Positions 23,368 through 36,260 of a DNA stretch of 64,000 nt are shown here, one piece after another. The stretch comes from Paraspadella gotoi (lineage: Eukaryota; Chaetognatha): the NCBI GenBank assembly GCA_051294375.1, contig CM119264.1, forward strand, positions 17,558,278 to 17,622,277, written 5' to 3'. Position 1 is the first letter of the stretch. Every line of letters begins with the position of its first letter. Under the pieces are notes generated by a model that saw only the letters and a program-made list of their open reading frames with translations, was not told the origin of the DNA and ran no database searches. The position numbers and the translations under genes are program-made.

Positions 23368-23622
23368 CTGCTTCCACACTTGCTGTCGGATCCAAACGGC
23401 GGGAATTCTCGATCGACACTCGAAGACGACGGAGGCGAAGAGCGGCGCCGCCACGTGCGTCGCTTCCGGAACCTCGGTCGACGTCATCGGCGTCATCATC
23501 AAGATGGCGAGGAAGAGGAGGAGGAAGTGGGGGAGGGAGTATAGGGAGGAAGCGGAAGAGGCGAAAAGGCGGCGAGGAGGGGAGGAGAAGTGGACGAGGC
23601 GTTGGGGGAAAGGCGGCGTCAT
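23368..23622 (-). CDS. Ig-receptor exon 1: signal peptide and start of V-type Ig domain
   Basis: From the ATG at 23622-23620 the exon encodes 85 residues. A hydrophobic stretch (LPHFLLLFLAILMM) lies about 30 residues in and reads as a signal peptide, although the basic/serine-rich part before it is long. The mature part, after about STEVPEATH, contains FECRSRIPAVWIRQQ, which is the B-strand Cys and C-strand Trp of an Ig domain. The exon ends AAGCAG before the donor GTATGG, in phase 0, matching exon 2. The reading frame stays open upstream to at least 24204, so the start codon is uncertain; I chose the last Met before the hydrophobic core. The region is GC-rich, unlike the introns. It could also be a type II membrane anchor. 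Confidence 0.65.
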
Positions 23623-24484
<862 letters not shown>

Positions 24485-24740
24485 TCGTAGTTCCGGCGCC
24501 AGAGGTCGATGTCGTTATGACGTCATTTGTTTCGGCATCGAATATTCCGAAGTATTTTTCCGGAGATTCTGGTTTCTCCTCGGAAAGACGGTGTTTCGTC
24601 GAGAGACCGACTCGCGTCTCAGTTCTTCTCTTTTCGGCCCCATTTTTTTTTCTTTCTCTGAAAAGAAAAAGAAGAATGGGGCGTAATGCATCCGTGGCAA
24701 AACGTAGCGGGCGTTGCTGCTATAAATCAGACGCAAGAAG

Positions 24741-24810
24741 CGAGAAAGAAAGAGAGAAAGAGAGAGAGGGAGAGAGAGAGAGAGAGAGAGAAGAAAGAAG
24801 AGAGAGATAG
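24741..24810. repeat. Interrupted (GA)n tract
   Basis: GA-rich run with GAAA interruptions. Confidence 0.85.
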
Positions 24811-24902
24811 AGAGAAAAGGAAGAAGTAAAAATAAACAAACAGAGTATAAAAAGTGTGATTCGAGCATGGAAGAAAGAATCAAAGAAATATATAAAGACA
24901 GA

Positions 24903-25006
24903 AAAAAAATTAAAAAATTAAAAAATTAAAAAATTAAAAAATTAAAAAATTAAAAAATTAAAAAATTAAAAAATTAAAAAATTAAAAAATTAAAAAATTG
25001 AAAATA
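24903..25006. repeat. 8-bp tandem array (TTAAAAAA)n
   Basis: About a dozen copies of TTAAAAAA in tandem, then degenerate A/T-rich copies to about 25090. Confidence 0.92.
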
Positions 25007-25208
25007 TTTAAAAAATTAAAAAATAGAAAAATAGAAAAAAATATAAAAAATTAAAAAATTAAAAAATTTAAAAAAATTAAAATTATTTTTAAAAAAATAA
25101 AGAAAGAAGCGGTGAAATAAATAGAGAGAGAAGTGATTAGACGTATCACAATTCGAAGAGGTGGAAGAGAAGGAAAGTGTCTTGGTGGGCGCGAATGAGA
25201 ATAATAAT

Positions 25209-25209
<1 letters not shown>

Positions 25210-25262
<53 letters not shown>
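25210..25262. repeat. (GA)n microsatellite
   Basis: Uninterrupted GA repeat of about 53 bp. Confidence 0.95.
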
Positions 25263-25265
<3 letters not shown>

Positions 25266-25339
25266 CGTCCTGTCACCGCGAGGGGAGTCGGACAAATCAC
25301 TTCGGACTCGGATCCGCATCAAATACGTCGGACTCGCCC

Positions 25340-25405
25340 TTCGTCGTCGCCGTCGTAGTCGTCGTCGTCGCGGCATCGTCGTCGTCTTCTTCCTCGTCAT
25401 CCGTC
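25340..25405. repeat. (GTC)n-rich trinucleotide patch
   Basis: Repeated CGT/GTC triplets with CCG, TAG and CTT variants. Confidence 0.75.
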
Positions 25406-25539
25406 AAAATCACGGAGCGGAAAAATTGGAAATCTTCCAGGAAAAATTCGCCTCCGAGTCCTTGGAGTCGAAAGGGAGGAAAAAATGGGAAGAAAGATAG
25501 GAAAATATGAAATTTGTGGTTTGCGGGATGAAAAGAGAA

Positions 25540-25545
<6 letters not shown>

Positions 25546-25589
<44 letters not shown>

Positions 25590-25675
25590 GAAAGAGATGA
25601 GAGAGAGAGAGAAGAGAGAGAAGAGAGAGAGAAAGTAAGTCGAAGAGAGAGATAGGCACACATAAAGAATATGGA

Positions 25676-25744
<69 letters not shown>
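25546..25744. repeat. Two (GA)n tracts with a short spacer
   Basis: GA-rich runs at about 25546-25640 and 25679-25744, with GAGAGG and GAAGAG interruptions. Confidence 0.92.
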
Positions 25745-25747
<3 letters not shown>

Positions 25748-25886
25748 CCTCTGAGGCGTCTTGGGTCAGGAGAAGCTCCATACCTCCTTTCAGCGCGATT
25801 AACTTTTGCCCGAAAGTCGACGCCTGGAACCTCGCTCTACTTTTTCCCTTTATTTTTAAACCCTGGGAAATTTGTTTATTTGTTTG

Positions 25887-26038
25887 TTTTTCTTTTCTTT
25901 TCTTTTCTTTTCTTTTCTTTTCTTTTCTTTTCTTTTCTTTTCTTTTCTTTTCTTTTCTTTTCTTTTTTCCTTTCTTTTCTTTTCTTTTCTTTTCATTTTT
26001 CTTTTTTTTTCTTTTCTTTTCTTTTCTTTTCTTTTATT
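25887..26038. repeat. (TTTTC)n pentanucleotide array
   Basis: Long array of TTTTC units with a few interruptions (CATTTTTC, TTTTTTTTC). Confidence 0.93.
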
Positions 26039-26312
26039 TACGGAGTGAATGCTTTCTAGTTTTGTTCATAGTTTCTTTTTTACAGTAGTTTGTGTAATGT
26101 TTAGTGCCCAGATTAAAAGACATTTTATGTATATCTTTAACTGCTCCTAAAAAATATTGCTATGAAAATTTGCAAAATCACTTGTTTCACTATCTTATAT
26201 TTTTATAGTTTATGAATGTTTTACTATTTAATCTATATTATTTAATTATATATATATTATGTTATTATGTTACTATAGTATACTATATTATTCAATTGAA
26301 GAGAAAGAAAGT

Positions 26313-26319
<7 letters not shown>

Positions 26320-26370
<51 letters not shown>
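26320..26370. repeat. (GA)n microsatellite
   Basis: GA repeat of about 50 bp flanked by GAAA variants. Confidence 0.95.
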
Positions 26371-26378
<8 letters not shown>

Positions 26379-26511
26379 CGTGAGGAGCAGAGTGGTCGAC
26401 TGCTAAAATATTCAACTTTCTTTCCTAGAAGAAAGAAATGTTAATATTTATTCAACTTTATGCAACTTAGGCTAAAAGTTATCAGTCGTTTTTTTCTCAT
26501 ATATACAGTTG

Positions 26512-26564
26512 ACTATCTGACAGATAGTATTACAGACAGTATCTGTGCACACTGCACAGTGTGC
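26512..26564. repeat. Two adjacent short palindromes
   Basis: ACTATCTG-A-CAGATAGT at 26512-26528 and GCACACTG-CA-CAGTGTGC at 26547-26564; arms are perfect. Confidence 0.7.
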
Positions 26565-26949
26565 ATGAGTGTTTATCATTTTTCTTTGTATTAATTTTCG
26601 TTTTGTGTTATATCATTGATGACATTCTATCCTCTTCTTAGTGTTTCGAGTTTGGAAACGCATCGTCAACATTATCGTCGTAATTCCGAAAGGCTCGTCT
26701 CGCCTCGTCTCGGACGGACGGACGCCGTCCAAATAAAACCGAGTCGCCCTTCCTTCTGTCTTGATTCCGTTTTATTTCCCGATTTTATTTCCTCTTTTAT
26801 AACCGGTTTGTCATGACGCTCTTTTCATTTTTTATGGCATTGTGCCAGAATTTTCAATCAAGTTTTGGAAGGTTGACTAATGATTATATTCGTTTAACTT
26901 AAATGTAAATTAAATTTTAAATTTTACACGATTTAAACGAAAGAAAACT

Positions 26950-26996
26950 TTATGAAATTGGTACAACCAATATAAAAATTTATCCATTTATTATAT
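26950..26996. repeat. Dispersed repeat fragment (family at 28.5 kb)
   Basis: Shares TTTATGAAATTGGTACAACC and AATATAAAAATT(T)ATCCATT with 28533. Confidence 0.6.
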
Positions 26997-28075
26997 TTTT
27001 TATTAATTTACGTGTAAGAGCTATTTGCATATTTTCAGCTGGATTCCTGTCCTCACTACTTAATTACTTAAACAATTTAATTCCAGCTTTTGAATCCGAT
27101 TAAAACTTTTTTTTAAAACTAAACAACTGAAAAAAGTAAGCGAACTTAAGATTCCAAACCAATCAGTTGGAATAGAAGACAGGGATTAAAAAACAACACC
27201 ACTAAACAGTCAAGGTTAAAATGAAAACGGAAAAACAATTGGCCAGAGGTCTGACGTTTTTATATCTTTCGAGGAAGGAGCGAAACGGAATGAAGAATCC
27301 AATTGTAATTTCGAGGAGTCGGTTTCGGAAACGTTACTTATATCGTTTTAGAAAAAGTAAAATTTCTAAGTCAGTGATTTTGTCGAGTTACATCTTCGTG
27401 ATACGATTAGTAAAATTCATGCCTGCATAGTCACATTAATTTCTTTGTACTCTTTTACTCACTATCGTTTTCCTTCTATCTCGTACGTCACTCTCCACGC
27501 TTCCTATATCTTCCTCTCTCTCTCTCTCTGTCTCCATCTTGTCATCCCTTCCACATCTCGCTCTCCCATCCTCCCTCGAAGAAAAGATTTAAACCGGTTT
27601 TTATCGCATCACGCTCTCTTCGACTTTATTTGTTTTCCACTTGAAAATGAGGAAGCCGCGGATAAGGAAAAGAAGAAAAAACTTGGAAAGAAAGAAAGAG
27701 ACGAAAATAGGAAATAAAAAAAAAGGAGGAAACGAAGAATGCTTTTCGATGCGTCGCGGGTTTAGACAACGGACTGGCAATCGGACAGGCAGACAATAGA
27801 TGAGAAATTTACCAGTGAAAGTTAACGAGGATAAGGGGAGAACGATGGACATACTGGCAGACAGTCGGACAGACAGAGGACGAGAAAGCGGCGGCAGTTA
27901 AAGGGAGGCAACTCGTTCTTCACACCGCCGCATCAAAATAATAGGGGGATATTTGGAGGAAGAAAAGAAATAAATTGGAATAAAGAAAGAACACGAGATA
28001 AACCGATGAGAGTTTTCCGGGAGAAAATGTGAGACAACAGGAGGGAATGTGGGTTCGTTGTCCTCTTTGTTCGTG

Positions 28076-28078
<3 letters not shown>

Positions 28079-28166
<88 letters not shown>

Positions 28167-28175
28167 AAAGAGAGA
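28079..28175. repeat. (GA)n microsatellite
   Basis: GA repeat of about 95 bp with a few GG interruptions. Confidence 0.95.
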
Positions 28176-28532
28176 GATAAATAAAGTAACAAGTAGAAAA
28201 AGATACGACAGATGGGAAGAATTCCCCTGGAAACTTAGTTATAAGAAGCAACTCTGCCTTTCGACTTGCAGCGTTCGGAGGGAGAAAAAGCTAAAATCTC
28301 TTTTACGAGAGAAAGAGGAGAAGTTGTTTTGGCTGAAGGGAAAATAAGGAGAGGACCATCTTGCATGGGGGGGAAGAGGCTGGGCGTGCCGAGTGGAAAG
28401 AGAGAGGGCAGTGGTGAGAGAAGAGAGGAAGAATAGAGAAGTGGAGAGAGTGGAGTTTAGAGAGAAGAGAATAGAGAATATACACCAATAAAGAATGAAG
28501 TAAATCAACGTGTTTTATTTATTATATTTATT

Positions 28533-28710
28533 TATGAAATTGGTACAACCAATATAAAAATTATCCATTCATTTAATAAATAAGCTATCTTGCCCCTGAC
28601 TTTGGACAGGCTTTGGTGGTTTAAGGCCTCCATCACTCTTACAATGTACTCTTGTAATGAGTATGCGCAGGGGTTATAATTGCGGCACTTTTTAAAAATT
28701 CTATTGGCAA
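28533..28710. repeat. Dispersed repeat, about 180 bp
   Basis: Shares with 45537-45685 the ordered motifs AAAAATTATCCAT, AATAAGCTATCTT, a GACTTT/GATTTT plus GACAG motif, TTAAG(G)CCTCCA and a GTGGCAT/GCGGCAC-like end. Both copies are decayed. The family is unknown. Confidence 0.55.
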
Positions 28711-29485
28711 AAATGTATTGAGTAATGATCGTTCACTTTAAATTTTTCGTGAGAATCGACAATCGAGAATCTCTCAACATATCATTGAGTTTTTCTTTCG
28801 TGACCTCTAATGCATTATATCGAGAACGGCTTTCTTGCTGCTGCGAATTTTTGAGGGAAAAACAGAATTGGCTGAAAAGAGTATATGAAAAAAAAATCTT
28901 TGGGCAAAAATTTCTATTCGTTCACATTTAACATTAGAATCCATTCAGCATCATGTTTTCACTACAACTGTTTTGAACTATTCATTGAAAAGAATTCATC
29001 AATTAGTTTCATAAATAATCATAGTCATAATTTAATTGAATAACTTTTTTTAAATTCTTTTATATCATTTCATCATTGACATTGAGCTTTTTGCTAATTC
29101 ATGCATTCGTTTAGATTCATTTCTATTCATTCACAAGCTAACCATTACCATTGATTCACGTCTTTGCTCTCTTTGTTATTCATTCTCAACCATTCATTCG
29201 AATCCATTCACTGGCATCCATTAGGGTCTCCCGAAAGACGACGCTTCCTCGATCGCCCGTTTTTCTCTGCATCGAAATGGGAGGAAAAAAATGGCGGGAA
29301 GCGCTTTATCTCGGTTATCCTTTGCAATTTATATTCCTCTACTTACGCCGGCAGAATATCAGACTATGAGGCTATTTAGGGGAAAGACGGAATATTCATT
29401 TTGATTTTGACAGTGAGAAATTTTAAACAAACAGTAAAAACAAATAAAAACGACGCAATAACGAAAAGTTATTCTGTTTTCTCCG

Positions 29486-29536
29486 GAGAGAGAGAGAGAG
29501 AAAGAGAAGTAGAGGGAGAGAGAGAGAGAGAGAGAG
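29486..29536. repeat. (GA)n microsatellite
   Basis: GA repeat with one GTAGAG interruption. Confidence 0.92.
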
Positions 29537-30150
29537 AAAATAAAAAGTTTTATTTTAAATTTGTCGCGACGAGAAATTGAAGAGAATTGCGTTGAAAGCG
29601 TCTGCTCGAATCATTCTTTTCTTCCTTCTCATTACTCTTCTGTTTCTCTTTTTTTTTTTCTTTTTTTTTCAATAAACACTCAACTTCCGTCTCCATGGAG
29701 ATTCTCCTCTTTTTCTTATACTTCCATCTTCCTTTCTCGCCTCTTATATTCTTTTCTCCTCCACCCCGCTCTTCTCTTTTTTTTTTCCTCCTACTCAAAA
29801 CGGTAGTCGTTTCTTTCTTTCTTTTTTTTTCTTTCTTTTTCTCTTCTGATAAACGGGAATGGAGAGAAGAGAGAAGACATTCGACGAAGCGTTCAATCGA
29901 ATTCACTACACTTACTCTTTTTTATTCTTTTCTTTTCTTTTCTCTCTCTTCTCTCAATATTTTTTTTCCCCTTACTCCCGTCTATATTCCTTCACGCCAA
30001 AATGGATTTCTCTTTACCCATCCGTTGCATAAAGGATGAAGAAAATCATGGGGGGAATTCTTCCCTCTCGGCTTTTTTCTCGGCGGCAAAAAGAAATAGC
30101 AAAGATAGCAGAAAAATAAAAGTCCTCTCTGGATGAACGGCGAGGGGTGA

Positions 30151-30158
<8 letters not shown>

Positions 30159-30244
<86 letters not shown>

Positions 30245-30247
30245 GAG
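30159..30247. repeat. (GA)n microsatellite
   Basis: GA repeat of about 85 bp with minor interruptions. Confidence 0.95.
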
Positions 30248-31094
30248 GTGGGGGGATAATAAAGAGATGCATAATGTCGTACTTTCCTTATTTTCCTTAT
30301 TTTTTTATCTTCCCCTCTTTTCTTAATTCACTTTGTAACATACTTTTAAAAATTAAATATTAATATTATTAATGTTAATATTATATATAAATATTTAAAT
30401 ATCTTCTCTTATCATTATACTTTTTTTAAATATTCTGACGAAAGACTGATCGACCACACTGACCCACCAAACTTGTCTTCAAACACGGTAGCTATTAAGT
30501 GCAGTGGCTGGACAGACTCACGGAAACCTTCCCTTGACTCCCCCTTCAATCGTTCTTGAGTCACGTCTCTTTTCCTCGATTCTCACAGGTTTTGTTTTCA
30601 CGTGAAACAAAACAATCGTGAAATCTCGCCCGAGTGTTTCGCTTTCGATTAAGTCCTGCACGTGACGGAAAAGGGCAGAGGTTGTTGGGGCCAGAGTGAC
30701 CTGGAAACGAGAGAGGTCAGGGATCAGCAGATGAGGATTGAAGGCGTTGGAAAAGAGAAATTGGTTTCGCCGACTCTGGTTAATTGAGACTAAGTTTACG
30801 AGAGCATGTGAACTGATACAGAGTAATCCTCACTTCCTCTGCGGCCTCATTTCCCTAATATACTGATGATGGATTGTTAATGGTTCTGTAATTACTAATA
30901 AAATTTCTGCATGAACAAAAGTTAAGTTACTATGGCGGATCGACAACTGGCCAAGATAAAGACATAGCAGGTCCCTGAAAGATTTCACTATGTAATATGT
31001 TTAGTATACATACATTGTGTACTTTTAAGGAGTGGAAAGCGCTGGAGCGAGAAGTATGGAGGCGAGATAAGAAATCGAAAAAGGAGAGAGACGA

Positions 31095-31096
<2 letters not shown>

Positions 31097-31141
<45 letters not shown>
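31097..31141. repeat. (GA)n microsatellite
   Basis: Uninterrupted GA repeat of about 45 bp. Confidence 0.95.
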
Positions 31142-31144
<3 letters not shown>

Positions 31145-32827
31145 GAAGTGAGCAAAGGAGAAGAGGTGAAGGTAAAGGGGATATGGGGAATAGCGATGCA
31201 AGGGAGAGTTGGAGCGAGAGTCGAAACACAGAAGACGGAGAAATGAGAAGAAATGCGAAGAAAAAGAGAAACGAGAGAGAAAGAGAGAAAGAAAAAAAAA
31301 CGTTAGAAAGAGCGAGACAGAGCGGGGGCGTCTCCGCCCACTTTTCAGAAATCGGTCGCCAGAGAGAGGAAGGCGCCGACTAAAAGCGAGGAAATAAATA
31401 GTGGCACTAAAATATCCTTTCCTGACCGGAATGGCATTATGAGTGGCCGAAAATTGCCACTGAGGGAGTTCCCATTCGAAAAACAAAACAAAAAAAAAAA
31501 AACCGAGAGCGTGAGAATGCCGTTTCGAGAATCCATCAAGAAGTCGTAGTGGGACTTCCATTTGGGATAAGGCGAAGCTTTTCGAAGATGGCGAAGGAGC
31601 TTAGCTTTTACCATTAACCGAATAACCGTGATTAACGTTGACGCTGGTGGTTGGAGACTTTTTGAAAAAAAAAAGGGAAAAAAGAAAGAAACAAAATAAG
31701 CACTTGAGGAAAGAACCAAAGGAAGAATGAGAAAGATAACGACTTGATAATGAAATAAAAACTTGAAAAGAGATTAAAAAGAAAATAAAATAAGGAAAGT
31801 CAGTCGGTGGAGAAAAAAAAGAAAGAAAAAAGAAAAAAGGTGGGAGAAGAAAAGAGAGAAAAAAATAGAAGCGAGAGACGGAAAAAAAAAGGGGGAAAAA
31901 TTGAAATGCGGCGACGAAGACTCGAAAGAAAAAGGAAATGAAAAACAGTAAAGAGGCTAATGTCGAGGTTAACCGATGATGAGACAGAAGGAGGAAAGGA
32001 GTGGAAGGAGGAGGAAGGCGAAAAGTGAATGGATGAAAGGAAAGAGACAGAGGAAAGAGTGAAAGAGCGGATTAAAGAGCAATAGGAGAATAAAATGGAA
32101 CGATCGTATTGTGGGTTTTCAATGAAGAAATCATCATTGTTATCTATGTTTGACTCGTTCAAATCCAATACCTATTCAATTATGATAATCATGACGACCC
32201 ACAAATAAAAGAAACGACTCCTAAAAGAAAAAAACAGAAGAAAGAAGAAAATATTGAGCTATGTTAACAACGAAAGCAAGAGTGAGCCAAAAAGAAAAAT
32301 TGGATTTTCTGTCGAGATCTCAGGGGAAAGAAATAATTGTCGATCGGGGGGGGGAGGTAGGTTAGGGGAAAAGTTAAGAGGGTGAAGAATAAAGGGACAG
32401 ACAAAAAAAGATGATGAGTCTGTGTATCGCGGGTGGAACTGTATTCAGAGATCTTAGATTTCGTTGTCTCCTAATTTTTGAGCAGAGCTTAGGTTCAGCA
32501 AGCGTGAAACTTACTTCTCTCTATCCCTATCAATTTCTTGTTCACCTTCGTCTCTAAACCAACCGTTTCTGATTTTCAAAAAGCATCACAGTTCTTTGCG
32601 GCAAATTTTACTCTGCGTTAATTCCCATCAACCATTACCTTTCTCTCGTAATTCTTTTCCGTCGACTGACAACGAAGTTTGAAAACATCGAGTTGAAAAA
32701 AATTTAAGGGGCGAGGAAAAACCCACTGATAACCACGCCGCGGAAGAAGGGCGAGGAAAAGCGAATGGGTAATAAAATAAAGAAGAGAGAAAGGAAGAAA
32801 GATGAGTCGAGACAAGGTCGTACGAAA

Positions 32828-32939
<112 letters not shown>

Positions 32940-33557
32940 CCGAGTTACGAGTGAAAGGGATTGTAACAGAAACGAGGAGAAAGTAACGAAAAAGAGTAAG
33001 TTAAAACTTAAAAGTAGAAAGTGAGGTGACTCTAACGTGTGAGAGAGAGAAAGAGAGAGAGAGAGAGAAGCTCCTCTCCATATCTTGAACTAGTTTCGCG
33101 GATTCTGGGAGTCGCAACGTCTGCAGAAAATTGCAGAAGGAGGCAGATGCTGTCTTGTGAGCCTTGTGAGTCTCGAGAGGCGCCTACGAAGACTCCATTG
33201 CAATTTTCTGGTAGCATCAGCGTCGTAAAATTTACACAATCGGTGAAAGACCGCATATTCCTGTCCGTTTTTACCGAGCATTTTTAAAATTTTGAAAATT
33301 AAATTCATTAGGAACTTGAAAAATAATAATAATTATACTCCTCCGAGAATTTCTTTCATATAAATTGAATTTACAAGGAATTTTTTTGTACCTTTTGTAC
33401 CTCTATTCAATTGTTAAATTTCTCTCCCTCTCCCTCTCCCTCTCCCTCTCTCTCTCTCTCTTTCCGCGCAAGCCAGACGCTTCTGTTTATTCAAATGACG
33501 ATAACTTGTCGGATAAGTCGGAAGGAAGGAAACTGGAAAAATATACAAAATAGAAAA

Positions 33558-33761
33558 NNNNNNNNNNNNNNNNNNNNNNNNNNNNNNNNNNNNNNNNNNN
33601 NNNNNNNNNNNNNNNNNNNNNNNNNNNNNNNNNNNNNNNNNNNNNNNNNNNNNNNNNNNNNNNNNNNNNNNNNNNNNNNNNNNNNNNNNNNNNNNNNNNN
33701 NNNNNNNNNNNNNNNNNNNNNNNNNNNNNNNNNNNNNNNNNNNNNNNNNNNNNNNNNNNNN
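33558..33761. other. Assembly gap (204 N)
   Basis: Run of N. A (CTCTCC)n/(CT)n tract lies about 100 bp to the left (33421-33460). Confidence 1.
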
Positions 33762-34122
33762 GGGATTTCTCTTTCTTTTTTTTCGCAAACAAGAAAGTTC
33801 GAGCTTCAAAACAAAGATTGCCCGAGAGAGGCTATGACCACTGCGGTCAAGAGGAGGCTCGCGCGACAAACCTGCGAGAAAAAAAAATCGTTGAGGACAA
33901 AATGATCGCCACCTTTTTTCGAAAAAAAAAACGTTTAAGGAAGTTTTTTTTTCTTTTTCCGCCTCCGCTTCTTATTCGTCGTCGTTTTCCTTTTTTTCTT
34001 TCCTTTTATTTCTTTTCTTTTTTTCATCCTTTCGCGATTCTTTTTGGGGGACACGTCTTAAAGCCTGAAAAGAAAAGTCGCAAACAGATGGAGTGAATCG
34101 ATTTCAAATGGTGGAGGACAGA

Positions 34123-34128
34123 GTGGAG

Positions 34129-34165
<37 letters not shown>

Positions 34166-34217
34166 GAGAGAGAGGAGAGAGGAGAGAGAGAGAGAGAAGA
34201 GAAGAGAGAGAGAGAGA
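34123..34217. repeat. Interrupted (GA)n tract
   Basis: GA runs with GAAGAG and GAGGAG interruptions. Confidence 0.92.
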
Positions 34218-34888
34218 TTAGATTCCTTCAAATTTAGAATTTATAATAGAATGGCTGGAAGAGAAAATATTTCTATTTACGGAGTTAATGTACAAATGTA
34301 GAAATGTCAAAATATGTATATTATACATTGTATAATTATTTTTTTAAAGATTAATTAGCGTTTCTAGGTAAAAAACGATAAAATTGAATTTACTACTGAG
34401 CCAACTCAATCACTTGATGGTATAATAAAAATTCGTGGGTTATATTTAGGTTCCTGTTTTAAAATTGTGTCTATTTAAAGCATGAGTCACGAAAAATATT
34501 TCATATTTTATAAACTATGCATGAATAATTGAATATTGAGATCCTAAGAAAAAACTTTAGGAAAGATTTCACCGTCCCACAAAATAAACAAAACCCTTCG
34601 TCAAATTTCCCCCCCCCCAAAAAAAAAGGAAAAGTGTCGAAGACATCGTAAAAAATTTGGGTTCAGCTTCCGGTCGATGACGACGACGATGACGAGGACG
34701 ATGAATATGACGATGACGCGAACGACGACGATGCCGACGTCGACGGTCGACGATGAAAACGACGACGCCGACAATAACGACGAAGAAAAGGCGATAAAGA
34801 AACACGTTAAAAGTTATGAAAGCAGAAGAAAATGGCGCAAAAGGAAAGGGGAGGGGTACTTTGGAATAATAGAGTGGATTACATGGTG

Positions 34889-34891
<3 letters not shown>

Positions 34892-34973
<82 letters not shown>
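34892..34973. repeat. (CT)n microsatellite
   Basis: Uninterrupted CT repeat of about 80 bp. Confidence 0.96.
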
Positions 34974-34977
<4 letters not shown>

Positions 34978-35066
34978 TACTCGCCCATATTAATGTTTTC
35001 TTCTTCTTGTCTAGACTCCTTTATTTTTTATTTCTTTCCGTCTATCCAACACCTCTTTCCCCCCTC

Positions 35067-35068
<2 letters not shown>

Positions 35069-35121
<53 letters not shown>

Positions 35122-35142
35122 GTTCTCTCTCTCTCTCTCTCT
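35069..35142. repeat. (CT)n microsatellite
   Basis: CT repeat with TTCT and TGTT interruptions near its end. Confidence 0.94.
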
Positions 35143-36200
35143 CTTCATCAAATCCAGCAAAGTGACGTCCGACCTTGTCCAATGTCCATTCATCCTTTTC
35201 TCCGCTCCCCGGGGGATGTTGACGAACTGGTCGAATCTTAACTGAATGTTGGACACGCAACTGAGTTATGGGTCGACTCGAACCGGAGAAGGGGCCACCA
35301 ACCGCGACGGAACTGGCTCCGGAATGCCCCTTTCGTAGTTGGGGTGGTGGTTGTGGATGTGGTGGGCATGGTTGGTGAGTGATCAAACAGGCGTCGACCC
35401 TCCTTTAAGCTTTTAGGTGACCGAGTCAAGAGTTGAGCCACCCTCCTACCTCCTCCGTCCAAGCAACGGGGCAAGAAAACGACTTCATGATGCGAACGTG
35501 AGAAAGTAAAAGGGAAGGAGCAACACCGATTCTCAAATTGTTGTTTCTTTTTTAACAACCTCCATTTTCCTTCTTCTCTTTTTACTTTGCCATCTTATTC
35601 ATGCTTTATTTTTAATTACCTCTGAAGATAAGGTTTTGTCTTAGTCTCTCTTACCTTTGGTTAAACATCATTTTAACTCAGCAGAAACTACGGTTGCCCG
35701 AACGAAATCAATTTCTACTGGTTTTTTGGAGATATTAATCGTTTTTAATGTGCTCATAATAAAACTGGTACAACTTGCGTTTTCTCTTTCTTAAGACCCA
35801 CGTTGAATTCTTTGGACGGTCATCGTCTCGAACTTCCGAAATCACGGGCGCGAGGCAGAAAAATACTTCACAACCTTCTTTAACCGTTTCTCTTTCTCTT
35901 TTTTTTTTTTTTTGGTTTCCCTTTTCGTTCCGATATCTCTTCTCTAGTTATATTTTTTTGCTTAATACTTTACTACATGTTTAACCCATTTAATAATTCA
36001 AGGTTTTTGTCAGTTTTATTTTTCCATAAATTTCATCGTAATTCAATTCCTCTTGAATCTAGTTTATTTAATTTTATTTTCACTTTTCTTTTCTTCATCT
36101 TATATTTTCTATTCTGGTTTTTTTCAACTTTCTCAAATTTCGTTTCTCCCCTTTCCTCATTTCATTCTACCTCATCTCCGCTTACTTCTTCTGCCTCATC

Positions 36201-36202
36201 AA

Positions 36203-36237
<35 letters not shown>

Positions 36238-36260
36238 CCCTCTCTCTTTCTCTCTTTTTC
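36201..36260. repeat. (CT)n microsatellite
   Basis: CT repeat with GTCTC, CCCTC and TTT interruptions inside a pyrimidine-rich stretch. Confidence 0.9.

Larger units (their letters stand above)
4117..23622 (-). other. Spliced gene (5' part) for a multi-Ig cell-surface protein
   Basis: Five well supported minus-strand exons and one candidate exon join into about 435 codons with no stop. In transcription order the exons are 23622-23368, 17780-17673, 13511-13169, 8341-8065, 5815-5603 and (candidate) 4227-4117. Every border is AG/GT and the junction phases agree (0, 0, 1, 2, 2). The product starts with a hydrophobic leader, followed by a V-type Ig domain, a second Ig domain with Cys-Trp-Cys spacing, and a third Ig-like domain introduced by a YPP linker. 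This layout is typical of nephrin/CADM/sidestep-like adhesion receptors, and I cannot choose among them. Transmembrane and cytoplasmic exons are not visible and probably lie left of the window. The gene is inferred from sequence only; no transcript is available. Confidence 0.75.

Noticed and set aside
35011-35256. Minus-strand segment NIQLRFDQFVNIPRGAE
   Set aside because: Protein-like text, but no good splice pair, no recognisable domain, and it runs straight into a (GA)n translation.
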